From Acidimicrobiia bacterium (GTDB lineage Bacteria > Actinomycetota > Acidimicrobiia > IMCC26256 > PALSA-555), in assembly GCA_022865365.1 (NCBI GenBank), contig JALHSW010000445.1, positions 1 through 12,142 on the forward strand: 12,142 bases of DNA, in the 5' to 3' direction. The position numbers and the translations under genes are program-made. This document shows positions 1-6,433 of this stretch, in pieces; the first letter of the stretch is position 1, and every line of letters begins with the position of its first letter. The notes beneath the pieces were generated by a model. That model saw nothing but the letters and a program-made list of their open reading frames with translations. It had not been told where the DNA came from and ran no database searches.

Positions 1-743
1 CGGTCTCCCGAGGCGAGCAGGCTTGATGCCTGTAGCGGAACCACGCGCCGCTCGACGACCATGACGCGCGCCGCGGGCGCATAGTGGCCGGGAAGCGTCC
101 CGGGTGCGGCCGTCGTGCCCGCGATGCGCAGCTCGACCGATGCACCGACGGCGTCCTCGATCCTCGCCTGCGCCACGCCACCGAGGCGGAGGATCGCAGG
201 AGCCGCGCCCGTGCAGTCGACGATGGTCGACTCGATGCCGACACGACACGGACCGCCGTCGAGGATCAGATCGACGTCGTCACCGAGATCGGCACGCACG
301 TCGGCGGCCGTGGTCGGGCTCACCTTCCCGAATCGATTCGCCGATGGCGCCGCGATCGCACCGCCGAACGCACCCAACAGCGCCCGCGCGACCGGCTGAT
401 CCGGAACGCGCAGGCCGAGCGTGTCGCGCCCGCCGGTCACCTCGTCGGGGATCCGACCGCTGCGCCGCAGCACGATGGTGAGCGGACCGGGCCAGAACGC
501 GTCGACGAGCGCGCGGGCCGTCGGGGGAACTTTGGTGACGAACGACTCGAGCGCCTCGGCGCCGGCGAGATGCACGATCACGGGATGTTCGATCGGTCGA
601 CGCTTGACGGCGAACAGTCGGCGGAGCGCGGCCGGCGACTCGGCGTCGCATCCGAGGCCGTAGACGGTCTCGGTCGGGAACGCGACCAGGCCATCATCCC
701 GGAGCACTGTCGCCGCGCGCGCGACGTCGGCTCGTTCGCTCAT
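1..743 (-). CDS. sua5: Sua5/YrdC/YciO threonylcarbamoyl-AMP synthase (3' end beyond window)
   Basis: It makes threonylcarbamoyl-AMP from threonine, bicarbonate and ATP, the first step of t6A37 modification of ANN-decoding tRNAs in the cytoplasm. Reading back from ATG 741-743, 247 codons are present before the window edge. The YrdC fold spans about residues 8-205, with PTETVYGLG (23-31), the KRRP basic motif (47-50), SANRFG (134-139) and ESTIVD (171-176). The linker PGTLPGHYAP (about 214-223) normally joins YrdC to the C-terminal Sua5 domain, so this is the long two-domain form rather than short TsaC, and its C-terminus is outside the window. A GGGAGG ribosome binding site at 748-753, 4 nt before the ATG, supports the start. 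It lies 28 bp after cysM on the same strand and is probably co-transcribed. Family assignment is secure; the missing end is the only uncertainty. Confidence 0.95.
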   Translation of the reverse strand, partial: MSERADVARAATVLRDDGLVAFPTETVYGLGCDAESPAALRRLFAVKRRPIEHPVIVHLAGAEALESFVTKVPPTARALVDAFWPGPLTIVLRRSGRIPDEVTGGRDTLGLRVPDQPVARALLGAFGGAIAAPSANRFGKVSPTTAADVRADLGDDVDLILDGGPCRVGIESTIVDCTGAAPAILRLGGVAQARIEDAVGASVELRIAGTTAAPGTLPGHYAPAARVMVVERRVVPLQASSLLASGD

Positions 744-747
744 CGGA

Positions 748-753
748 CCTCCC
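748..753 (-). promoter_or_regulatory. Shine-Dalgarno site of sua5
   Basis: On the minus strand GGGAGG lies 4 nt before the sua5 ATG, inside the 28-bp gap after cysM. It is one of only a few strong ribosome binding sites here, as expected for a gene inside an operon. Confidence 0.75.
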
Positions 754-771
754 GACATTGGTAGGCCCGCG

Positions 772-1707
772 CTACCAGTAGTTGATTCGGGTCGCGCGCT
801 CCTCGACGACATCGAGGTCGTCGGTCCACGCTCCCGACGAGAGGTACTTCCAGCCCGCGTCCGGGAGCAACGTGACGATCGTCCCCGACTCCATCTGCCC
901 TGCCATCTTCACCGCACCGGCGACCGCGGCGCCCGACGACACACCCGCGAACACACCACAGTCGTCGAGGAGCCGCCGCAGCCACTCGATCGACTCGCGC
1001 GGCCGGACGATGAACTTCCGGTCGAGGATCGCGGGGTCGAAGATCGGTGGGACGAACCCGTCGTCGAGGGACCGCAAGCCTTGCACCAGCTCCCCGGCCG
1101 GGGGCTCGACGGCGATGACCTGCACCGAAGCACGCTGCTCCTTCAGGTACCGGCCGACCCCCATGAGCGTGCCGCTCGTCCCGAGCCCGGCGACGAAGAT
1201 GTCGATCTCGGGGCAGTCGCGCCAGATCTCGGGACCGGTTCCCTCGTAGTGGGCGAGCGGGTTGGCCGGGTTCCCGTACTGGAACAAGAAGACGAGTGAG
1301 GGGTCCTCGGCCGCGAGCTGCTCGGCGAGTCGGATCGCGCCATTGCTTCCCTCGGCGCCGGGCGACGAGACCACCTCGGCGCCGAAGATCTCGAGGAGCT
1401 GGCGCCGTTCGATCGAGACGTTGTCGGGCATGACCACGCGCAGCCGGTACCCACGCAACTTGGCAACCAGCGCCAGGCCGATCCCGGTGTTGCCCGATGA
1501 CGGCTCGAGGATCATGCTCCCGGGCGCCAGCATGCCGTCGCGTTCGGCGAGCTCGATCATCTTGAGCGCGATGCGGTCCTTCGACGATCCACCCGGGTTC
1601 TGACCTTCGAGCTTGGCGAAGATCCGGACGTCCGGGTTGGGCGACAGCTGATGGATACCCACCAGCGGCGTCTCACCGATGAGCCCGAGCACGGTCTCGG
1701 CCTTCAT
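772..1707 (-). CDS. cysM: CysM, CysO-dependent cysteine synthase (PLP enzyme)
   Basis: This 311-residue PLP-dependent beta-replacement enzyme is predicted to join CysO-thiocarboxylate sulfur to O-phosphoserine, giving a CysO-cysteine adduct. The PLP lysine is K43 in NPGGSSKDR (37-45), the substrate loop is SSGNTG (70-75), and the phosphate-binding turn is GLGTSGT (174-180). R212 in GLRSLDDGFVP corresponds to the arginine (R220) described for M. tuberculosis CysM as favouring O-phosphoserine over O-acetylserine. The C-terminal DAGWKYLSSGAW segment also matches that subfamily, as I recall it. ATG 1707 is preceded by GAGGA with a 5-nt spacer. It lies 33 bp after cysO. Subfamily assignment rests on both sequence and neighbours. 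A plain O-acetylserine sulfhydrylase is less likely. Confidence 0.93.
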   Translation of the reverse strand: MKAETVLGLIGETPLVGIHQLSPNPDVRIFAKLEGQNPGGSSKDRIALKMIELAERDGMLAPGSMILEPSSGNTGIGLALVAKLRGYRLRVVMPDNVSIERRQLLEIFGAEVVSSPGAEGSNGAIRLAEQLAAEDPSLVFLFQYGNPANPLAHYEGTGPEIWRDCPEIDIFVAGLGTSGTLMGVGRYLKEQRASVQVIAVEPPAGELVQGLRSLDDGFVPPIFDPAILDRKFIVRPRESIEWLRRLLDDCGVFAGVSSGAAVAGAVKMAGQMESGTIVTLLPDAGWKYLSSGAWTDDLDVVEERATRINYW

Positions 1708-1740
1708 GGCGTCCTCATGCAGGACGTGCTCGCCCGCGTG

Positions 1741-2016
1741 TCAGCCGCCGGCGACGGCAGGAAGGATCGAGATCACGTCGCCGTCGACGAGCTTGGTGTC
1801 GAGGCCGTCGAGGTACCGGATGTCGTCGTCGTCCTTGTAGACGTTCACGAACTTGTGCAGCGCGCCATCGTCGCCGATGAGGCTGCCCCCCAGGCCGGGA
1901 TACCGGTCGATGATCGCCGAGAACACCTCACCCACGGTGGAGCCGTCGGCGCTGACCGACGCTGCTCCGTCGGCGTGGGCGCGCAGCAGCGTAGGGAGCT
2001 TCACCTCGACGGCCAT
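1741..2016 (-). CDS. cysO: CysO, MoaD/ThiS-like sulfur carrier protein
   Basis: This 91-residue ubiquitin-like (beta-grasp) sulfur carrier ends in AVAGG. The C-terminal Gly-Gly is the tail that is adenylated and converted to a thiocarboxylate in this family, by MoeZ in M. tuberculosis; no such activating enzyme lies in this window. Middle residues such as HKFVNVYKDDDDIRYLDGL fit MoaD/CysO-type proteins. CysO donates sulfur to CysM, and the cysteine added to its tail is then clipped off by Mec. The gene sits 9 bp after mec and 33 bp before cysM, the same order as in M. tuberculosis. The ATG has no clear ribosome binding site, but TAGCAT lies 6 nt upstream and could allow a separate leaderless transcript. 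A molybdopterin-synthase MoaD role is less likely because no moa genes are nearby. Confidence 0.94.
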   Translation of the reverse strand: MAVEVKLPTLLRAHADGAASVSADGSTVGEVFSAIIDRYPGLGGSLIGDDGALHKFVNVYKDDDDIRYLDGLDTKLVDGDVISILPAVAGG

Positions 2017-2022
2017 GACGTC

Positions 2023-2028
2023 ATGCTA
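2023..2028 (-). promoter_or_regulatory. Possible leaderless -10 box of cysO
   Basis: TAGCAT (TANNNT type) lies 6 nt before the cysO ATG on the minus strand. Its first three bases are the TAG stop codon of mec, so the match may be partly fortuitous. It is the weakest of the leaderless -10 candidates here. Confidence 0.35.
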
Positions 2029-2502
2029 CAAGTCCGACCCCGTCACCCCGACCTCGACCTCGACGTCGACTTCGGCGACGTTGCCATCGCGGATCCGATA
2101 GGCGCGCAGGGCCGGCTCCGCGTGCTTGAGACTCACGAGCACGTAGATCCAGCCCGGCTCCATCGCCTGGCGCACATCGGTGTCGGATGGGTAGGCGTCG
2201 GTGTGGGTGTGCGAGTGCCAGACCCCGATCAGCTCGAGCTCGTTGGCCTCGGCATCGCGCATCGCGCGGAGCAGGTCTCGTGAGTCGACGGTGTAGGTCC
2301 GCGCTGAGGCATCGGCGTTGACGCACGGGGAGATGCGGTGCACCTCGCCGGTGGGCTCGAGCTCCGGTGTGACCGGACCGGCCAGCAGTCCGCACGCTTC
2401 GTCGGGCAGGCCGTCGAAGCATTGCGCGACGATCAGGGCGTGCTGATCGGCGGTGAGGCGCAGCGTCGGTGACGCGAAGCCTGCGCGATCCTGGTCTGCC
2501 AC
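2026..2502 (-). CDS. mec: Mec, JAMM metalloprotease releasing cysteine from CysO
   Basis: This 158-residue JAMM/MPN zinc peptidase hydrolyses the CysO-cysteine bond to release free cysteine and recycle CysO. The full motif is visible: E35 in DEACGLLAG, then H96-S-H98, S106 and D109 in HSHTHTDAYPSDTD, with the expected HxH-x7-S-x2-D spacing. The start is GTG 2500-2502, which directly follows the TAA of the upstream molybdoenzyme gene in the same reading frame; the first in-frame ATG is far inside the domain (residue 81). There is no obvious ribosome binding site, so translation probably depends on ribosomes finishing the gene upstream. The C-terminus is rich in Val, Glu and Asp. The family is certain; the partner is inferred from cysO and cysM immediately downstream. 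Confidence 0.93.
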   Translation of the reverse strand: MADQDRAGFASPTLRLTADQHALIVAQCFDGLPDEACGLLAGPVTPELEPTGEVHRISPCVNADASARTYTVDSRDLLRAMRDAEANELELIGVWHSHTHTDAYPSDTDVRQAMEPGWIYVLVSLKHAEPALRAYRIRDGNVAEVDVEVEVGVTGSDL

Positions 2503-4827
2503 TTAGGCGTTCGCGCCCTGGATCGCCTGCCAGACGCGCATCGGGGTGAGCGGCATGTCGATGTGGCGGATCCCGAGGTGCGAGACGGCATCGACCACGG
2601 CGTTCTGCACGGCCGGGGTGGAGCCGATGGTGCCCGACTCCCCGATCCCCTTCGCTCCGAGCGGGTTGAGTGGTGTGGGCGTCTGTGTGTTCGAAGCCTC
2701 GAAGCTCGGGAGCTCGGCCGCACTCGGCATCGCGTAGTCCATGAGGTTCGCCGTGAGGGGGTTGCCGTCCTCGTCAAACGCGACACCCTCGTAGAGGGCC
2801 TGCGCGACGCCCTGAGCGATGCCACCGTGCTGCTGACCCGAGACGAGCAGCGGGTTGAGGATGCGACCGCAGTCGTCGACGGCAACGTGACGCACGAGCT
2901 CGACGCGACCCGTCTGCGTGTCGACCTCGACCACCGCGATGTGCGCGCCGAACGGGTACGTCGCCTCGCCCTGGTTGAAGTCGAGCTCGGACGCGAGCTT
3001 GGCGTCCGCTCCACCGTCGGGCCAGTCGTCGGGGCGGCGCGCGGGATCGTTCGCGGCCATGGCGAGCTCACCCCAGCCCAGCGAGCTGGCGGGAACTCCG
3101 GCGACGCCGATCTTGGCCCCCTCGTGGAGCACGATGTCGTCGGGGCTCGCCTCGAGCAGATGCGCCGCGAGACGCTTCGCCTTCTCGAGGACCTCCTCGC
3201 TCGCCTTGTAGAGCGCGGAGCCGCCGATCTGCAGTGAGCGTGACCCCATCGTCCCGGTGCCGCGCGGGACGAGCGCGGTGTCGGACTGCACGATGCGGAC
3301 GCTCTCGATCGAGACGCCGAGCAGCTCCGCGACGATCATCGCGAACGACGTGGCGTGACCCTGCCCGTGCGAAGAGGTGCCCACGGTCGCGACGACCGTG
3401 CCGTCCTCTTGGACCTCGACCCCGCCGAACTCCGAGAACAGGCCGCCGGCGGTGACCTCGACGTAGGTGCAGACACCGATGCCGAGCTGCTTCACGTCAC
3501 CGCGCTCGCGCCGCGCCTGCCGGTCGGCGCGCAGCTCGTCGTAGCCCGCGATGCGGCACGCCTCGTCGAGGGCCATCGCGTACTCGCCGACGTCGTAGTT
3601 CGCGCCGGTGACGGTGGTGAGCGGGAACCGCTCGGGCGCGATGAAGTTCTTCCTCCGGATCTCGACCGGGTCGATGTCGAGCTCGTCGGCCGCCATGTCG
3701 ATGATGCGCTCGAGGAACGCGGTCGCCTCGGGTCGACCCGCGCCGCGGTAGGCAGCCGTCGGTGTCGTGTTCGTGGCGGCGCTCACCGCGTTCAGCTGGA
3801 CCTTCGGGATGTCGTAGACCCCCTGGGCCATCATGCGGGTGAGGAACGGCAGGAACGCGCCGATGGTCGGGTACGCCCCGGCGTCGCACACGACCTTGCC
3901 GCGCACCGCGACGATGGTCCCGTCGCGCTTCAGGCCCATCTCGATGTGCTGGACCTGCCCCCGACCGTGGGTCATGGCGACCATGTTCTCGGACCGCGTC
4001 TCGGTCCACTTCACCGGTCGCTGGAGCAATAGCGCGAGCTTTGCAGCGACGATGTGCTCGCAGAACGCGCCCGACTTCGCACCGAAACCACCCCCGACGG
4101 CCCCGGCGACGACGTGCACCTTGTCGGCTTCGAGACCGACGGCAGCGGCGAGGCCGTCGCGCACGCCGAACGGAGCCTGGGTCGGGACCGTCACCTCGAG
4201 CCCGCCGTCGACGCCGGGCTCGACGAGGATGCCGTTCCCCTCCATCGGGACCGCGGCGACCCGCTGGTTCACGAATCGACCCTGCACCACGACGTCGCTG
4301 CCGTCGAGGATGTCGGGATCCTCACCGAAGTTGAACTCGATCGCCAGGTTCGAACCGTGATCGGGGAACAACAGGGTCGCGCCGTCCTCGAGGGCAGCCT
4401 CGGGATCGACGACGGTCGGGAGCGGGTCGTAGTCGACGATCACCATCTCGGCCGCGTCGACCGCCTGGGCTCGCGTCTCCGCGACGACCGCGACCACGGC
4501 GTCGCCGACGAAGCGCACGACGCCGTCGGCCAGCGGTGCCCGGTTGAACGCGGGCGGCAGCATGACGAAGCCCTGCACGGGCGCGAGACCGACGGTCTCG
4601 TGTGTGTGGACCGAGAGGACGCCGGGCATCCCCTCGGCTTCGCTCGTGTCGATGCCGGTGACTCGGGCGTGCGCGATGGTCGAACGCACGAACACCACGT
4701 GGGCGGTGCCGTCCGGGGCCAGGTCATCGAAGTACTTGGCCTCACCCCGCAGGATCCTCGGATCCTCGAGGCGCTGGACGGGGTTCCCGAGGATCGAACC
4801 GCCGGCCTTGGGTGCAGTCGTCGTCAT
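2503..4827 (-). CDS. Xanthine dehydrogenase/form II CoxL-type molybdopterin-binding large subunit
   Basis: This 774-residue large subunit belongs to the molybdenum hydroxylase family. It shows GGGFGAKSG (245-253), the active-site loop AYRGAGR (359-365), SSHGQGH (485-491), GQQHGG (664-669) and GIGESG with E730, the expected catalytic base. AYRGAGR marks form II CoxL-like proteins; true CO dehydrogenase has AYRCSFR with a copper-binding Cys, so CO oxidation is not predicted and the substrate is unknown. The FAD (medium) and 2Fe-2S (small) subunits that normally accompany it are absent here. I chose ATG 4827: the frame stays open 53 codons further upstream, but that part overlaps the preceding gene and reads as non-protein, whereas MTTTAPKAGGSILG starts well. 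TAATCT lies 7 nt before the ATG. It follows the flavoprotein gene by 19 bp and abuts mec. Confidence 0.9.
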   Translation of the reverse strand: MTTTAPKAGGSILGNPVQRLEDPRILRGEAKYFDDLAPDGTAHVVFVRSTIAHARVTGIDTSEAEGMPGVLSVHTHETVGLAPVQGFVMLPPAFNRAPLADGVVRFVGDAVVAVVAETRAQAVDAAEMVIVDYDPLPTVVDPEAALEDGATLLFPDHGSNLAIEFNFGEDPDILDGSDVVVQGRFVNQRVAAVPMEGNGILVEPGVDGGLEVTVPTQAPFGVRDGLAAAVGLEADKVHVVAGAVGGGFGAKSGAFCEHIVAAKLALLLQRPVKWTETRSENMVAMTHGRGQVQHIEMGLKRDGTIVAVRGKVVCDAGAYPTIGAFLPFLTRMMAQGVYDIPKVQLNAVSAATNTTPTAAYRGAGRPEATAFLERIIDMAADELDIDPVEIRRKNFIAPERFPLTTVTGANYDVGEYAMALDEACRIAGYDELRADRQARRERGDVKQLGIGVCTYVEVTAGGLFSEFGGVEVQEDGTVVATVGTSSHGQGHATSFAMIVAELLGVSIESVRIVQSDTALVPRGTGTMGSRSLQIGGSALYKASEEVLEKAKRLAAHLLEASPDDIVLHEGAKIGVAGVPASSLGWGELAMAANDPARRPDDWPDGGADAKLASELDFNQGEATYPFGAHIAVVEVDTQTGRVELVRHVAVDDCGRILNPLLVSGQQHGGIAQGVAQALYEGVAFDEDGNPLTANLMDYAMPSAAELPSFEASNTQTPTPLNPLGAKGIGESGTIGSTPAVQNAVVDAVSHLGIRHIDMPLTPMRVWQAIQGANA

Positions 4828-4834
4828 GGGCGGC

Positions 4835-4840
4835 AGATTA
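4835..4840 (-). promoter_or_regulatory. Candidate leaderless -10 box of the molybdoenzyme gene
   Basis: TAATCT (TANNNT) lies 7 nt before the ATG at 4827 on the minus strand, inside the 19-bp gap after the flavoprotein gene. It would allow the molybdoenzyme and the cysteine genes to be transcribed apart from the first gene. No -35 element is evident. Confidence 0.5.
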
Positions 4841-4846
4841 CGTGGT

Positions 4847-5839
4847 TCACGAGCCCGGAGATGAGTGGGGGGAAGGCGCGAACCGATCGGCCAGCGCGCC
4901 GAGCACGGCCCGGAACTCGGCCACCGTCTCGTGGAGGATCTCGGCCACGGGCCGGACCTCGTCGATCCGCCCTGCCACCTGACCACCGAAGGCGAACGCG
5001 GCGTCGAGATCGCCCTCGAAGTACAGCTCGAGAATGCCGTCGAGTGAGCCGAGCATCACCGGCTCATCGGCACGCTCCTGCGCCTCGGCCCGGGGCGTGG
5101 CGAGCACGCGGAAGCCCGGCTTGTGCCAACGGTTCAGGAACACCGTCCCGGTCTCGGCCGCGTCGACGATCGCGCCCTTGTAGTTGTCGTGGACGGGCGA
5201 CTCGGCCGCGGAGACCATGCGGGTGCCCATCTGCACACCCTCGGCACCGAGTGCGAACGCGGCAGCCATCGAGCGGCCGTCGCAGATCCCGCCCGCCCCG
5301 ATCACCGGAACGTCGAACGTCGAGCACACCAACGGGAGCAGGACCATGGTCGCCACATCGCGGCTCGCCTTGAAGCCGCCGCCCTCGCCGCCCTCGACGA
5401 CGAGCCCGTCGACGCCCGCGTCGATCGACTTCTGCGCGGCGCGCAACGACGGGACGACGTGGAACACGGTGATCCCCGCGTCGTGGAGCGCGCCCGTGAG
5501 CTTCGTGGGATCGCCCGCCGATGTCGTGACGAAGCGAACGCCCTGGGCGTGCACGAAGTCGACGATCGCGGCGTCGCGCACGAACAGCTGCGCGATGTTC
5601 ACCCCGAACGGCTTGTCGGTGAGGTCGCGCATCTTCACGATCTCGTCGCGGACCTGGTCGAGCTGGCCCGAGGAGGTCTCGATGATCCCGAGGCCACCCG
5701 CGTTCGACACCGCCGACGCGAGCTGCGCGCGGGCGATGTACCCCATCGGCGCCTGGACGATCGGGTAGTCGACGCCGAGCAGCTCACTCACCCGGGTCCT
5801 GACGGGGGCGGGACGGCCGGATTCGGGGCGGGCGCTCAC
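4847..5839 (-). CDS. Nitronate monooxygenase-like FMN flavoprotein (NPD/FabK fold)
   Basis: This 330-residue protein has the FMN TIM-barrel fold of nitronate monooxygenases and FabK. QAPMG (29-33) starts strand 1, VEGGEGGGFK (148-157) is the flavin-side loop, GAGGI (181-185) is the phosphate-binding turn and GAEGVQMGTRM (198-208) the second phosphate site. Classical nitronate monooxygenases and FabK usually carry a catalytic His at the end of the EGGEGGGx loop; here that residue is F156, so nitronate oxidation is uncertain and a related oxidoreductase is possible. The start is GTG 5837-5839, with TACCGT 7 nt upstream; GTG at 5791 is an alternative. The C-terminal 10 residues are Pro/Ser-rich. 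It is the first gene of the minus-strand run, divergent from smpB across 23 bp. Confidence 0.82.
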   Translation of the reverse strand: MSARPESGRPAPVRTRVSELLGVDYPIVQAPMGYIARAQLASAVSNAGGLGIIETSSGQLDQVRDEIVKMRDLTDKPFGVNIAQLFVRDAAIVDFVHAQGVRFVTTSAGDPTKLTGALHDAGITVFHVVPSLRAAQKSIDAGVDGLVVEGGEGGGFKASRDVATMVLLPLVCSTFDVPVIGAGGICDGRSMAAAFALGAEGVQMGTRMVSAAESPVHDNYKGAIVDAAETGTVFLNRWHKPGFRVLATPRAEAQERADEPVMLGSLDGILELYFEGDLDAAFAFGGQVAGRIDEVRPVAEILHETVAEFRAVLGALADRFAPSPHSSPGS

Positions 5840-5846
5840 GACCAGG

Positions 5847-5856
5847 ACGGTACCGT
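5847..5856. promoter_or_regulatory. Palindromic divergent -10 region of flavoprotein gene and smpB
   Basis: ACGGTACCGT is a perfect 10-bp palindrome in the 23-bp gap between two divergent GTG starts. On the plus strand TACCGT (5851-5856) ends 6 nt before the smpB GTG. On the minus strand TACCGT (5852 to 5847) ends 7 nt before the flavoprotein GTG. Both fit TANNNT -10 boxes with transcription starting at or next to the start codon, and the two boxes overlap by 2 bp. No -35 elements are recognisable, and any would lie inside the opposing gene. Confidence 0.6.
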
Positions 5857-5862
5857 GGCCGC

Positions 5863-6369
5863 GTGCCGAAGAAGTCGTCTCCTCCCCCCGCGTCGCCTGG
5901 CAACCAGTCGGGCTCCAACCGCGCGGGCCCGACGATCAACAACCGACGCGCCCGGTACGACTACTTCGTCCTCGACGCCTACGAGGCCGGGATCATGCTC
6001 GCCGGGGCCGAGGTCAAGTCGATCCGAGAAGGGAAGTCGAACCTCACCGACGCCTACGGGCGGGTGCAGAACGGCGAGGTGTGGCTCCACGGCATGCACA
6101 TCTCGCCGTACGAGTACTCACGGGGCGAGCTCGATCCCATCCGGCCCCGCAAGCTACTGCTGCACCATCGAGAGATCGACGCGATCGCGCGCGCGACGGC
6201 CGACCAGGGCGCGACGCTCGTGCCGCTCCGCCTCTACTTCAAGGAAGGTCGGGTCAAGATCGAGCTCGCGGTGGCCAAGGGCAAGCGCTCCTACGACAAG
6301 CGCCATACGATCGCCGAACGAGACGCCAAGCGCGAGGCCGACCGGGCGATGAAGGGGATTCGCGACTGA
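5863..6369 (+). CDS. smpB: SmpB, tmRNA-binding protein
   Basis: SmpB binds the tRNA-like end of tmRNA and carries it into stalled ribosomes for trans-translation. The 168-residue protein has INNRRARYDYFV (25-36), AGAEVKSIREGKSNLTDAY (47-65) and the basic C-terminal tail starting GKRSYDKR (140-147), which occupies the empty mRNA channel. The N-terminal 24 residues are a Pro/Ser/Gly-rich extension longer than in E. coli SmpB. The start is GTG 5863 with TACCGT 6 nt upstream and no ribosome binding site, so the mRNA is probably leaderless. The partner RNA gene begins 64 bp after the stop codon. Identification is certain. Confidence 0.97.
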   Translation: MPKKSSPPPASPGNQSGSNRAGPTINNRRARYDYFVLDAYEAGIMLAGAEVKSIREGKSNLTDAYGRVQNGEVWLHGMHISPYEYSRGELDPIRPRKLLLHHREIDAIARATADQGATLVPLRLYFKEGRVKIELAVAKGKRSYDKRHTIAERDAKREADRAMKGIRD

Positions 6370-6387
6370 TCGAGTCCCCGGCTGCGG

Positions 6388-6393
6388 TACACT
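6388..6393 (+). promoter_or_regulatory. Candidate -10 box of ssrA
   Basis: TACACT in the context CGGTACACT lies 46 bp before the mature tmRNA 5' end, shortly after the smpB stop. It resembles the CGGTACCGT box upstream of smpB. Transcription would start near 6400 and give a 5' leader of about 34 nt, to be removed by RNase P. Confidence 0.45.
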
Positions 6394-6400
6394 GGCTGCT

Positions 6401-6424
6401 GTCGGGTCACACGTACGACCCGGC
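6401..6424 (+). other. Hairpin in the pre-tmRNA leader or smpB 3' end
   Basis: CGGGTC (6403-6408) pairs perfectly with GACCCG (6417-6422) around the loop ACACGTAC, and the stem extends by G-U and G-C pairs to 6401/6424. It ends 9 nt before the mature tmRNA 5' end. It has no T-tract, so a role in processing or partial termination is as likely as true termination. Confidence 0.5.
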
Positions 6425-6433
6425 ACTTGACAT

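Noticed and set aside
4752..4771. Tandem GGATCCTCG repeat
   Set aside because: It lies within the molybdoenzyme coding sequence and is explained by the codons for EDPRI, with no sign of an independent role.
2503..4827. Aerobic carbon monoxide dehydrogenase (coxL)
   Set aside because: The active-site loop is AYRGAGR, without the copper-binding Cys of true CO dehydrogenase, and coxM and coxS are absent here.
4828..4986. 53-residue N-terminal extension of the molybdoenzyme frame
   Set aside because: It overlaps the 3' end of the flavoprotein gene, is Arg/Ser/Pro-rich shadow sequence, and the family start fits ATG 4827 with a -10 box 7 nt upstream.
4054..5373. 439-codon plus-strand open frame across the molybdoenzyme and flavoprotein genes
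   Set aside because: It is antisense to two confidently identified genes and reads as the Asp/Arg/Val-rich composition typical of shadow frames in high-G+C DNA. The frames at 84-764, 2563-3237, 5123-6352, 7608-8822 and 9167-10060 were dropped for the same reason.
6427..6432. Perfect TTGACA hexamer as a -35 promoter element
   Set aside because: It ends 1 nt before the mature tmRNA 5' end, so it cannot drive ssrA, and no -10 box lies at the right distance inside the tmRNA gene.
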